Below, piece by piece: positions 6,658 to 7,023 of a stretch of 7,023 bases of DNA (positions within the stretch are counted from its first letter, which is position 1; the number at the start of each line of letters is the position of its first letter). The DNA is from Clostridia bacterium (GTDB lineage Bacteria > Bacillota > Clostridia > TANB77 > CAG-508), in assembly GCA_022790685.1 (NCBI GenBank), contig JAAVXQ010000095.1:1-7023 (forward strand). Reading direction: 5' to 3'. The notes under the pieces were generated by a model that did no database searches, was not told the origin of the DNA, and saw only the letters and a program-made list of their open reading frames with translations. The translations under genes were made by a program, and so were the position numbers.

Positions 6658-7023
6658 ATGAGAATAAGAAGAAAAAAATGGGCAAAAGAAGAATTAAATA
6701 ACTCAGAGTTTTATATTGATAAACCAGAGGAATTTAAAGGAAAATGGAGAAAAAAGTTTGGTAATAAAAATGAACTATTATATATAGAACTTCGGATGTG
6801 GAAAAGGAAAGTTTATATCAGAGCTTGGAGTAGCTAATAAAAATATAAATTATATAGCAGTTGATATGATAGAAGCAATGTTGGGGCTTTCAAAGAGAAA
6901 TATTGAAAAAGCTTATAATTTTCAAAATCCAGAGAATTTGTTTCTTATAAGACAAAATGTAGAACTTATACAAAAGGTTTTTTCAAAAGAAGATAATATA
7001 AATAGAATATATATAAATTTTTG
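6658..7023 (+). CDS. trmB: tRNA (guanine46-N7)-methyltransferase TrmB, 3' end beyond the window, needs a +1 frameshift at CGG 6793
   Basis: ATG 6658 lies 7 bases after a CAGG SD-like site, 31 bp after the VanW stop, so the two are probably co-transcribed. The first 121 residues are present when C6793 is skipped. MRIRRKKWAKEEL (1-13), FYIDKPEEFKGKWRKKFGN (18-36), the SAM-binding ELGCGKGKFISEL (44-56), NKNINYIAVDM and finally IYINF at the window edge match clostridial TrmB in order and spacing; the usual length is about 210-220. The enzyme uses S-adenosylmethionine to make 7-methylguanosine at tRNA position 46. The conventional frame leaves the SAM motif at residue 45 and hits TAA at 6835-6837. 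That a tRNA-modification gene should itself need recoding is notable, but no causal link can be drawn. Confidence 0.9.
6793..6796 (+). other. +1 frameshift site 5: CGGA in the TrmB SAM-binding motif
   Basis: The zero frame reads ATA GAA CTT CGG ATG TGG. Skipping C6793 gives I-E-L-G-C-G-K-G-K-F, the canonical motif I of class I methyltransferases. The context CTT-CGGA matches site 2, and CGGATGTGG matches site 1, because both encode Gly-Cys-Gly. Confidence 0.75.

Noticed and set aside
2405..6796. The broken genes as ordinary pseudogenes
   Set aside because: Each break is the same type (one C before GGN, in-frame CGG), no nonsense or other indel mutations accompany them, all conserved motifs downstream are intact, and gene overlaps and SD sites are preserved.
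2405..6796. Random sequencing or assembly errors
   Set aside because: Not fully excluded. Typical indel errors fall in homopolymers, and this window has many A and T runs that remain in frame; the five extra C's are isolated, not next to another C, and always precede GG. A context-specific systematic error remains possible and needs raw reads.

Overview
The window is very AT-rich and all recognisable genes lie on the + strand. Arginine is almost always AGA, Shine-Dalgarno (SD) sites are strong AAGGAGG-type, stops are TAA or TAG, and TrmB has the clostridial-style MRxRxKKWA start. This suggests a low-GC Firmicute, probably an anaerobic clostridium-like gut or host-associated lineage. The taxonomic call is inference only.

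Layout: (i) 2-715, the 3' part of a phosphodiester glycosidase (NAGPA-like) gene, closed by an intrinsic terminator at 726-756. (ii) 776-2056, a membrane-anchored polysaccharide deacetylase with Ig-like spacer domains and a complete NodB catalytic motif set. (iii) 2057-2275, a gap with a weak terminator-like hairpin and a 19-bp dyad. (iv) 2276-4955, an ABC importer cassette of the nitrate/sulfonate/thiamine-precursor (NrtA/SsuA/ThiY) class: ATPase, permease and substrate-binding protein, ended by a long hairpin at 4979-5026. (v) A sigma-A-type promoter at 5049-5077, then a VanW-family envelope protein (5117-6626) and, 31 bp later, trmB (6658 to beyond the window end).

The outstanding observation is a repeated +1 frame change. 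The ATPase (once), permease (twice), VanW protein (once) and TrmB (once) are each broken in the conventional frame at an in-frame CGG codon. Each is restored perfectly if the C is skipped and the next three bases, GGA or GGT, are read as glycine. In all five cases this glycine belongs to a segment recognisable from the family: Walker A GPSGCGKST, permease ALGPIIILW, permease AGLGYLIVYGG, VanW GLGGGICQ and the TrmB SAM motif ELGCGKG. I found ten CGG trinucleotides on the + strand. The five out of frame cause nothing, and the five in frame are exactly the five frameshift sites. CGG is never seen here as an ordinary arginine codon. The simplest biological reading is that CGG is unassigned or starved in this organism and that CGGN is decoded as glycine with a +1 shift, by a quadruplet-reading tRNA-Gly or by out-of-frame A-site decoding. 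A systematic sequencing artefact must be excluded.

Functionally the window mixes envelope genes (glycosidase, deacetylase, VanW), a small-molecule importer and a tRNA-modification gene. If recoding is real, complete importer, VanW protein and TrmB all depend on it, while the binding protein, deacetylase and glycosidase do not.
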